A stretch of 64,000 nt of DNA from positions 46,084 through 110,083 of the forward strand of contig JAKVBA010000004.1 in the NCBI GenBank assembly GCA_022447525.1. The letters run 5' to 3'. Under the pieces are notes generated by a model that ran no database searches, was not told the DNA's origin, and saw nothing but the letters and a program-made list of their open reading frames with translations. The number at the start of each line of letters is the position of its first letter. Positions within the stretch are counted from its first letter, which is position 1. The translations under genes and the position numbers were made by a program. Below, in pieces: positions 35,180 through 45,525 of this stretch. The DNA is from Gammaproteobacteria bacterium (GTDB taxonomy: Bacteria; Pseudomonadota; Gammaproteobacteria; Arenicellales; Arenicellaceae).

Positions 35180-36392
35180 TAACATTATTCCCATCTTTTA
35201 TGGTTATCATTGCGGTCACTCCGCCAGTCTGATTTTGCTCTAGATGGAGTTTAGCTTGCCCCTGATATAAGACTTGCAGTTGATCGTTGATATTTGCCAG
35301 ACCAACGCCAGCACAATGAGTAACGCTTTTTTGATTGAGGCCGATACCGGTATCGATCACTTTAATAACGATATCATTCGATCGGGTTTCGGCCGTGATT
35401 GAAACTCGCCCGCCCTCTGGCTTAGGTTCAATGCCATGCTTAATTGCATTTTCTACGAGTGACAGGAGTATTAATGGTGGAAACTCCAAGGATTCGATAT
35501 TGGGTGATATTGCGCAATCAAAGACCAATCGATCGCCCATCCTGAGTTCCATGACTTTGAGATACTTTTCACATAAATCTATTTGCTCCATTAGAGTGTT
35601 GGGTTTCGCTGACTGAGATTTGTCTAGTCTTGGGACAGAGGCCCTCAGATAATCCACCAAATTTGCGATACTCTTTTCAGCTAATTCAGGGTTTTGACGA
35701 ACCATACTTTTTATGGACGCCAAGGAGTTAAATAAAAAGTGGGGTTCAATTTGAGCTTGGAGCATGGTTAATCGAGCTTGAATATCCGATCGACTGGCTT
35801 TGAGTTGGCTCATTTCGATGTCGGATAGGTGGCGTGCCATTAAGCTCGGCTCACGCCAGTATCGTATAAACGCTATTCCACCAGCGAGCCAAAAATAGAT
35901 TAATGTTCCCACTGCGGCATCGAGAAGCAGTATCGAAGTTGAGTTATTTTTTGTGTCAAGAGTGGCTTTTATAGCTTCCTTTTGGCTCGAACTATGATTG
36001 AGAAAGGCCTCTTCGATTCTCATTGAGCTCCATCCATCGGCAAGACCTGCAGCAACAACACCAAAGACTAGCGCTGAACTTACCGCGATTTGTTGTGTTA
36101 GCCCGGGTGCAATCTTGGTTCTTGCTATTGTCGCTGATGTTGCGCCTATGAGTGTCATAGCCAATAAGCCAACTAAGAATTGAGCAGTGGTAACTAACGC
36201 AACGGTTTTATCGGTAAATTCGACTAGCATTCCCGAGCCTGACAATAAAGTAAGCGTTATGACACCAAGGTTGAAAACCAGCGTCCGGCCAAACCACCAT
36301 TTCCATGAAAAAACAGGGTAGTGCTGATAGCCCCAGCGCCATTTGTTATCAAACGGCAGTCTTCTATTAAGGTCTATGTGAGGTTCTATCAT
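35172..36392 (-). CDS. LytS/YehU-type membrane sensor histidine kinase
   Basis: 406 aa. Four hydrophobic segments (about 37-53, 64-84, 101-119, 154-176) precede a His_kinase domain with phospho-acceptor His218 in QAQIEPHFLFNSLASIKSMV and an ATPase region (SLVENAIKHGIEPK, VIDTGIGLN, GVGLANINDQL). Overlaps the upstream hydrolase gene by 4 nt (ATGA). The stimulus is unknown; the co-encoded hydrolase hints at a cell-envelope or small-molecule signal. Confidence 0.92.
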   Translation of the reverse strand: MIEPHIDLNRRLPFDNKWRWGYQHYPVFSWKWWFGRTLVFNLGVITLTLLSGSGMLVEFTDKTVALVTTAQFLVGLLAMTLIGATSATIARTKIAPGLTQQIAVSSALVFGVVAAGLADGWSSMRIEEAFLNHSSSQKEAIKATLDTKNNSTSILLLDAAVGTLIYFWLAGGIAFIRYWREPSLMARHLSDIEMSQLKASRSDIQARLTMLQAQIEPHFLFNSLASIKSMVRQNPELAEKSIANLVDYLRASVPRLDKSQSAKPNTLMEQIDLCEKYLKVMELRMGDRLVFDCAISPNIESLEFPPLILLSLVENAIKHGIEPKPEGGRVSITAETRSNDIVIKVIDTGIGLNQKSVTHCAGVGLANINDQLQVLYQGQAKLHLEQNQTGGVTAMITIKDGNNVND

Positions 36393-38044
36393 TGTTTCGA
36401 TCCTGTAAGAGTTTGCCCTGCTTGTTTGAGGGTTAGTGAGACTACCTTACCGTGGTCATCGCGATTAAATATAAAGTAAGCGTCTACTGAATCATAACTA
36501 AATTCGTCCTTGTCTACCGGCGTTACCTTGAGAGCTTGTTGGTTTGTGCCTTGGATTGAAATACCATCGTCTAGTGCTCGCACTGTTAGACCAAATCCGT
36601 CGATAAGTGGATATGTACCAGCATATTCAGTTAAGTGTTTGCTATCCGGCACGAACTCTTTTGTCGTTGCCATGTCTAATCTTTTAGCTCTTATGGATCC
36701 GCCACCCTGAAACCAGTCAAACGTTAACCCTGTTGAAGATTTTGCGGGTTTAAGAAGGGCATCAACCGAAATGGGATAAAAGTCACCATGACTGTCGTAA
36801 GCAAATTCTATTTTTTGTTGACCTGTTGCTTGACCAAAAAGCTTACCCTTTTCAGACCACAGTGAAAGCTTTAAGTTGGCTTCTGTTAACTCGTATTCAC
36901 CTGACAATTGTTTTAGTAAATCTTGAGGCGCTTCGATTGTTACTCTAGGTTTTGGAGCTTCAATGTCGCTACTTATCAACGAAAACGCTAGCTCTCCTAG
37001 CCCGCCGATGTTAGTCAAAGCCGTGTCTGACAAAATAATTATAGCTGTCTTGGAATTGGGGTTGATCATGATCAAAGATGAGAATCCCCCGGTACCACCT
37101 TCATGAAACAAAAACTCTTGTTCTCCCAGTTTAGAATGAAACCAGTTTATGCCAATCGTCTGTTCAGACGGAGATAGAATCGCTTTTTGTGCGGTAATAA
37201 GATGGCTTAGTTTTTTGTTATTAGAATCTAGATTCGCTTGGGCATATAAGACAAGATCATTGAGCGATGCCCTTATACCACCGACGCCATGCATATTTGT
37301 TGGAAAGTCCCAGTGGCTGGTTTTCTTGCCGGTTTGAATATGGCCATCAGCAAAAACAGTCCCCTTTTTGGGCTGTGCAGTAAACGCGCTCTTCATCCCA
37401 ACAGGCGAAAAAACGTATTTTGCTAGTAGCTCATCAAAGCTGACATTACTTGCATGAGCGAGACCCAAAGAAAGCAGGATCATCGCGAAGTTCGAGTATT
37501 GCATTTGGGTCCCTGGCGCCGAGCCAAGCGTCACATCTTGTAGTGACGTCTTCAAGGACTTTTCAGTCAATGAGCTGTATGGATTGTCTGGGTCGCTGGG
37601 TGCCGATGTAAGAACGCTTGGGATAGCAGGCAAGCCGCTGCTATGCGTTACCACATGCTTCAACAGGATTGGTTTATTTTGGTATTTTGGTACTTTGAAA
37701 CCAGGGGGAAGAATGGATTCCAGGGTATCGTTGAGGGTCAGTTTTTTTTCGTTTATCAACCCAGCTAGAACATTGCCAGTCATTAATTTGGATATTGATC
37801 CGATTTCAAAAGTGGTATCGAAGTCAATCGAGCGATCATTGAGGTCTGCCTTGTTGGCGCAAACTTTCGCTCGCTGAACTTTTTGGCCAATTTTAGCGAC
37901 CACTAGGCATTTTCCAGTCCGGTCACCGGCGATCGATTCTTGCAGTCGTTCTTCCAGAGACATGGGTTTTGCGCCTTGCGCTTCAATTGGAAAGATAAAG
38001 ATATAGCTTGCTATTAAGATTGCTGTGATTTTAAGAGTCTGCAT
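36389..38044 (-). CDS. Secreted serine hydrolase of the beta-lactamase (class C-like) family
   Basis: 551 aa. Signal peptide (about 1-24) then a penicillin-binding-protein/esterase fold: S83-I-S-K86 in FEIGSISKLMTGN, Y183-S-N185 (MQYSNFAMILLSLG), and HEGGTGGFSSLIMINP as the KTG-like HxG box. The C-terminal 180 residues form an extra beta domain. Such proteins include esterases, D-aminopeptidases and peptidases; resistance is not implied. First gene of an operon with a two-component pair, so it may be part of the sensed process. Confidence 0.88.
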   Translation of the reverse strand: MQTLKITAILIASYIFIFPIEAQGAKPMSLEERLQESIAGDRTGKCLVVAKIGQKVQRAKVCANKADLNDRSIDFDTTFEIGSISKLMTGNVLAGLINEKKLTLNDTLESILPPGFKVPKYQNKPILLKHVVTHSSGLPAIPSVLTSAPSDPDNPYSSLTEKSLKTSLQDVTLGSAPGTQMQYSNFAMILLSLGLAHASNVSFDELLAKYVFSPVGMKSAFTAQPKKGTVFADGHIQTGKKTSHWDFPTNMHGVGGIRASLNDLVLYAQANLDSNNKKLSHLITAQKAILSPSEQTIGINWFHSKLGEQEFLFHEGGTGGFSSLIMINPNSKTAIIILSDTALTNIGGLGELAFSLISSDIEAPKPRVTIEAPQDLLKQLSGEYELTEANLKLSLWSEKGKLFGQATGQQKIEFAYDSHGDFYPISVDALLKPAKSSTGLTFDWFQGGGSIRAKRLDMATTKEFVPDSKHLTEYAGTYPLIDGFGLTVRALDDGISIQGTNQQALKVTPVDKDEFSYDSVDAYFIFNRDDHGKVVSLTLKQAGQTLTGSKQ

Positions 38045-38332
38045 ATGGGCTCCATTTTCAGTATAAATTTGATTGGCTTTTTTACACTTTAGCTAGTTTT
38101 GGCAAAAACCAATCAGTATGAGATAGAGCCTTAGTTTTAAGTGATAAAACCCGCATTCAGGAGATGAATTAAAAATGGCTGAACAACTAATTCGAACCTT
38201 TTGCTATTAAATCTTGGTATTGGCTAAGAGCTAGTTGAATCAGATAGAGTATTTTGTGTGCGTATTCTATTGGGGTACTCTTATATTGGCACACCAACAA
38301 TTTTCTTTAATGAGAGAGGCAGAGGTCAATTT

Positions 38333-38665
38333 ATGACATCAACACAAAAGCAACTTTTTTATGCGATGGCCGCCATTATTGGGCTCATAGTAACCTGGTA
38401 TTTTAACTTACAAGCAATGCAGTCAAACCCAGATTTCTCTCTCCTTTCATTTATCCAAGATAACTATGTAAATCCGTCCTCGGCCTCGATAAGTAATGAT
38501 ATTTTAGTGGTTTGCGTCGTCTTCTTTTTTTGGTGCTACCACGAGTCAAAGCGTTTATCTATGAGTGGTTGGTGGCTCTACGTACCGCTGACCTTGGTTG
38601 TCGCGATTGCTGTGGCTTTTCCTGTCTTTTTATTGATGAGAGAACGGCAGATGTCGCAAACTTGA
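38333..38665 (+). CDS. DUF2834 small membrane protein
   Basis: 110 aa with three hydrophobic helices. The pattern LSFIQDNYVNPSSASISNDI, FFFWCYHESKRLSMSGWWLY and VAFPVFLLMRER matches DUF2834. The ATG at 38333 has AGAGG 8 nt upstream, so the 25 residues of the longer frame are left out. Function unknown. Confidence 0.82.
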   Translation: MTSTQKQLFYAMAAIIGLIVTWYFNLQAMQSNPDFSLLSFIQDNYVNPSSASISNDILVVCVVFFFWCYHESKRLSMSGWWLYVPLTLVVAIAVAFPVFLLMRERQMSQT

Positions 38666-38668
38666 GTG

Positions 38669-38920
38669 CTATTTTTTTAGAACCCTTTGTACAACTAGCG
38701 CGGCGTTATCTACTTGCTTGTCAGATACGTCGACATTAGCCAAGTTTTCAAGGATAAACTTGCGACACATTTGCTCTACGGGAGTTCCGGTCTTTTGAGC
38801 CAGTAAGGCAAGTTGACGTTGGATCACCATAGTAAGAGAGATGGTGATCTTGAGCTGCTTGTCGATCTTAAATTGCGAAAGCAAGGCTTCATCGTGTAGC
38901 TTTTCAAGTTGTTCATTCAT
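38669..38920 (-). CDS. Small hypothetical protein, possibly ribbon-helix-helix-like
   Basis: 83 aa. AAAGGGG lies 9 nt before the ATG. The middle (LKITISLTMVIQRQLALLAQ, KTGTPVEQMCRKFILENLAN) has a short strand followed by two helices, a layout similar to ribbon-helix-helix DNA-binding proteins; no family is recognised. Convergent with the DUF2834 gene, 3 nt apart. Confidence 0.6.
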   Translation of the reverse strand: MNEQLEKLHDEALLSQFKIDKQLKITISLTMVIQRQLALLAQKTGTPVEQMCRKFILENLANVDVSDKQVDNAALVVQRVLKK

Positions 38921-39137
38921 TCAAGTCGACCCCTTTCTTAATTTTGTGACCAGCCAAGGCTAACATGGTTTTCTGATTAGTGTTGGTATTAGACAGATTA
39001 GATGCCAACAAGGCCGCCGGGGCTTGTTATTTTTATGCACTGTTTGTTTCGTGTCTCTTTATGTTTTGATTTAAAAACAAATCCCAAACTCATAATAAGC
39101 TGAAGCCCAATTGTTTAATATTAATCAGTAGGAGGCG

Positions 39138-39908
39138 TCAAAACTTAAGGTGTTTTACCGTTAGTGATTTGTTAATTAATTGCTTAAGGCTATCAATTCC
39201 TACTTCGACATGACGTAATGCGAAATTTTCTGTCACAACAGCGTCGCTTGAATCGGTTTTTACTCCACACGGAGTCATTGGTACGTCGCTGACCAGTAAT
39301 AGTGCCCCAGCTGGAAACTTATTTTTAAATGCTGCGGAAAAAAGAGTAGCCGTCTCCATGTCTATGGCCATAGATCGCGTTTGACGAAGATACTTTTTGA
39401 ATGATTTGTCGTGTTCCCAAACCCTTCTGTTGGTGGTGTAAACTGTGCCGGTCCAATAGTCGCACTCGTAATCTCGGATGGTTGTGCTGATTGCTTTTTG
39501 TAGAGCAAAGGCGGGTAGTGCTGGAACCTCGCTTAGCATATAGTCATTACTGGTACCCTCACCTCGTATTGCAGCTATCGGAAGAATGAAGTCTCCGACC
39601 GAGTTTTTTTTCTTCAGACCACCGCATTTCCCCAGAAACAAAACCGCCTCAGGTTTAATGGCGGTGAGTAAATCACAGATTGTTGCTGTATTCGGTGATC
39701 CCATACCAAAATTGATCATGGTGATACCGTCGGCGGAGGCGCAAGGCATTGGTTTACCGTGACCGACAATTTCAGCACCGGTTTTATCTGCAAAGAGTTC
39801 AAGATATCCGCTGAAGTTGGTCAGCAAGATGTATTTCTCAAATTGGTCGAGTTCCATGCCTGTGTAGCGTGGAAGCCAATTTCTTACGATTTCTTTTTTT
39901 GTTTTCAT
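39138..39908 (-). CDS. amn: AMP nucleosidase, short form
   Basis: 256 aa. Hydrolyses AMP to adenine and ribose 5-phosphate. The text KEIVRNWLPRYTGMELDQF, YILLTNF, MINFGMGSPNTATICDLL, AVLFLGKCGGL, AIRGEGTSNDY and SMAIDMETATLF follows the nucleoside phosphorylase-like catalytic domain. E. coli Amn has about 480 aa with an extra N-terminal regulatory domain, absent here; similar short forms are common in Bacteroidetes. GGAG lies 7 nt before the ATG. Confidence 0.9.
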   Translation of the reverse strand: MKTKKEIVRNWLPRYTGMELDQFEKYILLTNFSGYLELFADKTGAEIVGHGKPMPCASADGITMINFGMGSPNTATICDLLTAIKPEAVLFLGKCGGLKKKNSVGDFILPIAAIRGEGTSNDYMLSEVPALPAFALQKAISTTIRDYECDYWTGTVYTTNRRVWEHDKSFKKYLRQTRSMAIDMETATLFSAAFKNKFPAGALLLVSDVPMTPCGVKTDSSDAVVTENFALRHVEVGIDSLKQLINKSLTVKHLKF

Positions 39909-39969
39909 ATTGGTCTCCTTTCCGACGACAGTATACCGTTTAACGATATCCGTTTCGTGACTTTATAAA

Positions 39970-40338
39970 TTACTTATTAGCGAGCTTTTCGTGTATTGCT
40001 TTAGCGGGGTAGGATTGATTTTGCAATTTGCCAAGGCTCATCAGACTAAGATTGCTCAAATGATTGATGAGAGTTTCCATGAGTTGGTCGTTGTCCTCAG
40101 AGTGTGTGATCCTCGAACAAAATAAATAAGGGTCAACCCGACCACATCTATTATAGAAAATCAGATATGCGTCTTGATTCACAATCACCCGCCCCTCAAT
40201 CTAAGGCGATTCTTTGTCTTTGAAGATGGTATCTGTTTGTTCGAGGACAATCTGGACATCTACATTGATACTTTGGTCAGATTTTAATTGATACTCACAG
40301 TTTTTCGCTGGGATTCTATTTTTGATCAGCCAACCTAG
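39970..40338 (-). pseudogene. Possible gene remnant with in-frame TAG after the glyoxalase gene
   Basis: A minus-strand frame reads through with one TAG in the middle: IPAKNCEYQLKSDQSINVDV, then TDTIFKDKESP, stop, then IEGRVIVNQDAYLIFYN and on to AIHEKLANK. No start codon precedes the first part. The second part could instead be a small gene starting at GTG 40188 after GGGGCGG. No family recognised. Confidence 0.3.
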
Positions 40339-40779
40339 CTACCAGCTTCCCCTGTTCTCCATTGACTTCCAAGGTTCTAGTGGCGCTAAATTCTCACCCT
40401 CTTGAAGAAGCTCGATGGATATTCCATCAGGGGATTTTATAAACGCCATGTGACCGTCTCTTGGCGGACGATTGATGGTTACACCTCGATCCATTAAAAC
40501 TTGGCAGGTTTTGTAAATATTGGCTACACGATACGCAAGATGTCCAAAATTTCTGCCGCCATCATAACTATCCTCATCCCAGTTGTAGGTTAGTTCAAGT
40601 AATGGTGCTTTGTCGTCTTGAGCCGATTCTAGATCCGCTGGTGCCGCCAGGAACACCAAGGTGAATCGACCCGATTTGTTTTCGTGGCGTCGGGTCTCTA
40701 TCATGCCTAGCTTATTACAAAAAAAGTCCAGCGCCGAATCGAGGTTGCCAACTCTAAGCATGGTGTGTAAATACTTCAT
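40339..40779 (-). CDS. Glyoxalase I-like VOC family protein
   Basis: 146 aa. [20 protein letters not shown] begins the fold and supplies the first metal His (H5); the others are E in LLELTYNW, H in FGHLAYRV and E in SIELLQEG, the complete ligand set of lactoylglutathione lyase. Length and the ending [16 protein letters not shown] fit GloA, which converts the methylglyoxal-glutathione adduct to lactoylglutathione. Follows hemB by 1 nt, so probably co-transcribed. Confidence 0.88.
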   Translation of the reverse strand: MKYLHTMLRVGNLDSALDFFCNKLGMIETRRHENKSGRFTLVFLAAPADLESAQDDKAPLLELTYNWDEDSYDGGRNFGHLAYRVANIYKTCQVLMDRGVTINRPPRDGHMAFIKSPDGISIELLQEGENLAPLEPWKSMENRGSW

Positions 40780-40782
40780 GAT

Positions 40783-41844
<1,062 letters not shown>

Positions 41845-41866
41845 TCATCGTCTTTTTTAACCTCTT

Positions 41867-42598
41867 TTATTTGAGCTCACGCACCATTCTCCTTCCACCA
41901 ACTCGAGGCATTTGATCCAAAATATAGTTCGCTCTAGCTTCTAGGTAAATCGTTGGTTTAGCCGGATTTGAGCGTACTGGGGTTGGCAGTGCCGCGACGA
42001 TTAGCGCCGACTGTTCGGGTGTTAAATCGCGTGCATGAACACCGAAGTAGTGTTTACTTGCTGCCCCAACACCAAATACTCTTGCGCCGAATTGAGCGTA
42101 GTTCACGTAGATCTCCAGTATTCGTTTTTTGGGCAGAATAAGTTCCATCCATACAGTAAGCCAAGCTTCTAGGCCTTTGCGAACAAAGCTTCTTTCGGGC
42201 CACAAAAAAAGATTTTTCACGGTTTGCTGGCTAATGGTACTTGCTCCCCGTGAAAACCCTTTTTTGCGCTCGCTAAGTACTAATTCAATTTGTTTAATAT
42301 CGAAGCCAAAATGGTTAGGGAATTGTTGGTCTTCTGCGGCAATGATAGCGTTGGAAAAATACAGTGATATGTCATCGAGATCGAGCCATTCATGTTTGAT
42401 CTGATTGTTTTTATTACGCTTATTAAGTTCAATGAAATTGCTAGTGGGCGGATCATAAAAACGCAAATAAAGCATCGGTGCGGCGGAAAGTAGGCAAACC
42501 GTTATAAAAGCAATTGAGCACCATTTAAACATCGATCGACAAAATCGGACTGCTTTTGATGCTCTTTTACGTTTGTGGTGCATAAGCTTTGGCATCAT
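41867..42598 (-). CDS. mtgA: Monofunctional peptidoglycan glycosyltransferase
   Basis: 243 aa. One membrane anchor (about 26-46) then a GT51 domain: AIIAAEDQQFPNHFGFD with catalytic Glu89, GFSRGASTISQQTVKNLFLW, RKGLEAWLTVWMELILPKKRILE and NYAQFGARVFGVGAAS. No transpeptidase domain. Polymerises lipid II in the periplasm. Confidence 0.94.
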   Translation of the reverse strand: MMPKLMHHKRKRASKAVRFCRSMFKWCSIAFITVCLLSAAPMLYLRFYDPPTSNFIELNKRNKNNQIKHEWLDLDDISLYFSNAIIAAEDQQFPNHFGFDIKQIELVLSERKKGFSRGASTISQQTVKNLFLWPERSFVRKGLEAWLTVWMELILPKKRILEIYVNYAQFGARVFGVGAASKHYFGVHARDLTPEQSALIVAALPTPVRSNPAKPTIYLEARANYILDQMPRVGGRRMVRELK

Positions 42599-42641
42599 TG
42601 GTTACGGCGTTTGAATCGCGATTGGTTTCTCCAGTAAAGGT

Positions 42642-44420
42642 CTAATTAAATGGAGTGACTCTGAGGACTTCGCCTATCGTAGTGAGACCATCAGACACCT
42701 TTTTGGCACCACTCATTCTCAGGGTCACTAAGCCATCATGCAGGGTTTGGTTTTTGAGATCCTCCAGATTAGTTTCATTTTGAATCAATGGCTTTAGATT
42801 TGGAGTCATCTCCATCATTTCATATAAACCAACACGGCCTACGAATCCAGTTTGTCGACATTCTATACATCCAACGGGTTTATGCGGTGTAGCAAGTGGG
42901 ATATCAAAGCCATTGGTGAATTCTGCCCATTCTTCGGGGTCAATCTCGTCGGGCTCTTTACAATGCGGGCATAAAGTTCTGACCAGTCTTTGGGCCATAA
43001 CGCCTAGTACAGTGGCGCTGATCAAATACGCGGGGACTCCTAGCTCTAGCATCCTTGTTACTGCACTTGGCGCGTCATTGGTATGAAGAGTTGAAAGCAC
43101 TAAATGCCCTGTTAGCGATGCCTGAATAGCCATTTCGGCCGTTTGAAGATCCCGAATTTCACCTATCATGATGATGTCGGGGTCCTGACGCAACAACGAT
43201 TTAACGCCCTCAGCAAAGGTTAGGTCAATTGCATTGTGGACTTGGATTTGGTTAAAGCTCGGTTCAACCATTTCAATCGGGTCTTCGATCGTGCAGACGT
43301 TAACTTCACTGGTCGCTAAATTCTTTAAAGTCGAGTATAGAGTGGTGGTTTTACCCGACCCCGTTGGCCCAGTTACTAGAACGATGCCGTTGGTGTGGGT
43401 AGTCATCCTATTCCAAATATCCAGCTCTCTGTCGTTTAAACCTAATTGATGGAAGCTGCGCTGCAATACCTCCGGATCGAAAATACGCATCACCATTTTT
43501 TCACCCATAGCGGTGGGTACTGAGGATAGCCTTAGTTCTATTTCTTTGCCCTCAGGGGTCCGAGTCTTTAGACGGCCATCTTGTGGGCGTCTCTTTTCCG
43601 AGATGTCCATTCTCGCAAGAGTTTTTAAACGACTGGTAATAGCCACTAGCACATTGGGTGGCACCTGATAAGCGTAATGCAAAATACCGTCAATGCGGAA
43701 TCTTACCTCGCCTTGTTCTTTTCGGGGCTCAAGGTGGATATCACTAGCCCGTTGTTCGAATGCATACTGTAATAACCAATCAACCAGCTGAACTATGTGA
43801 TGGTCCTCAGCATCTAATTGGCCGCGTCTACCGAGATCTACTAATTGTTCAAGGTTTTGTTGTATCGAACTTCCTTGGTTCTGATCGCTTACCGTCGATT
43901 TATCGATCGATTTTGCCAGCGTGTAAAATTCACTAACATAACGATCAATATCAGAGGGGTTAGCGAAGACTATTTTGATTTCTTTTCTTAATAAACCTTC
44001 AAGATTTTCTTTCCAGGATAGGTCAAGTGGATTTTTTATGGCTAGTGTTACGGAATTTAAATCACTCTTAACCGCCAGCAAGCCATTTTGTTTGGCGTAT
44101 TGTGGCGCCATAACTTGCGTAACCCCACCAATATCTATTTTCAGCGGATCGATATGAAAATACTCCAAACCTACAACTTCAGAAAACCAACTGCATAGAC
44201 TTTCGAGATTGATTCTGTCGCCCGTAGCCACGTGGATTGGCATACTTCTGGCTATCGCTATCAGCGGGTGTGAAAACTTGGATTCGCTTTCATTAATGTT
44301 CTGATCTATACGTTTGGCTTCTTGAACCGAGATGAGTTGGCCTTTGTACATGGCTTTCAAGATAGCCTTATTATTTAAATGGTCTATCTGGGCTTTGTTT
44401 TGAGGTAGGCTAGAATTCAT
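42642..44420 (-). CDS. Type II secretion/type IV pilus assembly ATPase (GspE/PilB-like)
   Basis: 592 aa. N1 domain (about 50-170), catalytic domain with Walker A G351-P-T-G-S-G-K-T, Asp box (EDPIEMVEPSFNQIQVH), Walker B IMIGEIRDLQTAEMA, His box STLHTNDAPSAVTRML, and a four-cysteine zinc insert (CPHC ... CIEC). Complete and probably active. No other secretion or pilus gene lies within the window, so it may serve a machine encoded elsewhere. The choice between GspE and PilB is not settled. Confidence 0.9.
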   Translation of the reverse strand: MNSSLPQNKAQIDHLNNKAILKAMYKGQLISVQEAKRIDQNINESESKFSHPLIAIARSMPIHVATGDRINLESLCSWFSEVVGLEYFHIDPLKIDIGGVTQVMAPQYAKQNGLLAVKSDLNSVTLAIKNPLDLSWKENLEGLLRKEIKIVFANPSDIDRYVSEFYTLAKSIDKSTVSDQNQGSSIQQNLEQLVDLGRRGQLDAEDHHIVQLVDWLLQYAFEQRASDIHLEPRKEQGEVRFRIDGILHYAYQVPPNVLVAITSRLKTLARMDISEKRRPQDGRLKTRTPEGKEIELRLSSVPTAMGEKMVMRIFDPEVLQRSFHQLGLNDRELDIWNRMTTHTNGIVLVTGPTGSGKTTTLYSTLKNLATSEVNVCTIEDPIEMVEPSFNQIQVHNAIDLTFAEGVKSLLRQDPDIIMIGEIRDLQTAEMAIQASLTGHLVLSTLHTNDAPSAVTRMLELGVPAYLISATVLGVMAQRLVRTLCPHCKEPDEIDPEEWAEFTNGFDIPLATPHKPVGCIECRQTGFVGRVGLYEMMEMTPNLKPLIQNETNLEDLKNQTLHDGLVTLRMSGAKKVSDGLTTIGEVLRVTPFN

Positions 44421-44538
44421 ATGATGTTTTTGGTCTCGGCAGTCATCTTTTCCGATATGGGAGCTTCTTTACGTCAGTCTATGCTAGTGGATGCTATCAT
44501 GCCAAGCAAATAACAATGATGTAGAAATTTTCACCACT

Positions 44539-45021
44539 ATGATTCGAGTTATCCTTGCTTTAATAGGTCTTGCACTAATATTTATTTGGCTAAGTGGGGC
44601 TTTGAGCCGTAAGTCGAAAATGTCTGTGACGGTGATATCCCTCGTTGCAGTGATTGGTTTAGTGGTCATCGAGGTTTACACTAACACGCCAAGAGAGGGT
44701 ATTGTTGACGTTGAGCAACTTGTTATATGCGAGCAACAGATCGAGCACAGTTATCGAAGTGATTTTAAGGTAAGTCTGTGTCTTGAGAATCGGTCTGACT
44801 CTATCATCAAACGCGTTGCATACTCGGTCACCGCGCAAACATGTGGTGATTCTGGTTCATGTGAGCCAATACAAGTGGCGAGTCGCGACCGCTTGGTGAA
44901 TCTTGACGTAGCTGAAACAACAGATATAGAGGACACTTTACGGTTCGAAAATGTTGCACCGGAAGCTGAAAACATTATTTGGTCGACAGAGATTGTGGCA
45001 ATTAAAGCCGTACCAAATTAG
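44539..45021 (+). CDS. Membrane-anchored hypothetical protein
   Basis: 160 aa from the ATG at 44539 (the longer frame begins at 44491 without support). Two N-terminal hydrophobic helices (about 2-20 and 27-46) precede a periplasmic, cysteine-containing domain (ICEQQIEHSYRSDFKVSLCL, ENRSDSIIKRVAYSVTAQTC) that looks like a small beta-sandwich. Nine nt before the next gene. Function unknown. Confidence 0.6.
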   Translation: MIRVILALIGLALIFIWLSGALSRKSKMSVTVISLVAVIGLVVIEVYTNTPREGIVDVEQLVICEQQIEHSYRSDFKVSLCLENRSDSIIKRVAYSVTAQTCGDSGSCEPIQVASRDRLVNLDVAETTDIEDTLRFENVAPEAENIIWSTEIVAIKAVPN

Positions 45022-45030
45022 GGGATTTGA

Positions 45031-45516
45031 TTGAATAAGGAATCGTTACAGAAGATCATCAAGTGGATGTTTCTAAGCCTAGTTGCGTTCCTGTTTTATG
45101 TATTGTTGAGCTCGTTGAGTGGTCCCAGTAATATTGGTAATACAGTTACCCTCTATGATGATGTCATGATAGGTCAAACAGCAAAAAGACGGGATGGTTC
45201 AGAAAGAGTTTGGGTAACCAGGTTGAGTAAAAGTCAATTAAGCCATGCTACTGAGCTCGATGACTTTGTGGTCGCGCCAACTGCAGGTTGCAGTAGGAAT
45301 CAGGTCTTGTGTGTTATTTTGGCTAACACCGACAGACCTGGCATTGACGTTGTTTACTCAGCCACCTCGCCAAATGGTTTTCCGGCTGGAGTACCCTGGT
45401 ATGGTGGTTTCGTAGATCCGTCCACCGGTGAGGTGTTTGACTTATTTGGTAGAGCTTACCAGGCTACGTTTAAGGACCAGAGTGAATTAAAAATTCATCA
45501 AGAACCCCCTTTTTAA
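45031..45516 (+). CDS. Rieske-fold-like membrane-anchored protein without iron-sulfur ligands
   Basis: 161 aa; TTG start with AGGGGAT upstream. N-terminal membrane helix (about 9-28). The rest follows Rieske layout: RRDGSERVWVTRLSKSQLSH like the RGKPVFIRHRT strand region, and GGFVDPSTGEVFDLFGRAYQ like the GGFxCPCHGSxFDLSGR loop of cytochrome bc1 Rieske proteins. The cluster ligands (CTHLGC and CPCHGS) are absent; only TAGC and VLC cysteines remain, possibly a disulfide. The assignment rests on pattern similarity and needs structural support. Follows a membrane protein gene by 9 nt. Confidence 0.6.
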   Translation: MNKESLQKIIKWMFLSLVAFLFYVLLSSLSGPSNIGNTVTLYDDVMIGQTAKRRDGSERVWVTRLSKSQLSHATELDDFVVAPTAGCSRNQVLCVILANTDRPGIDVVYSATSPNGFPAGVPWYGGFVDPSTGEVFDLFGRAYQATFKDQSELKIHQEPPF

Positions 45517-45525
45517 AACAGATTC

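Noticed and set aside
36389..38044. Antibiotic-resistance beta-lactamase
   Set aside because: SxxK and YxN are shared by esterases and peptidases; the long extra C-terminal domain and linked kinase argue against a resistance enzyme.
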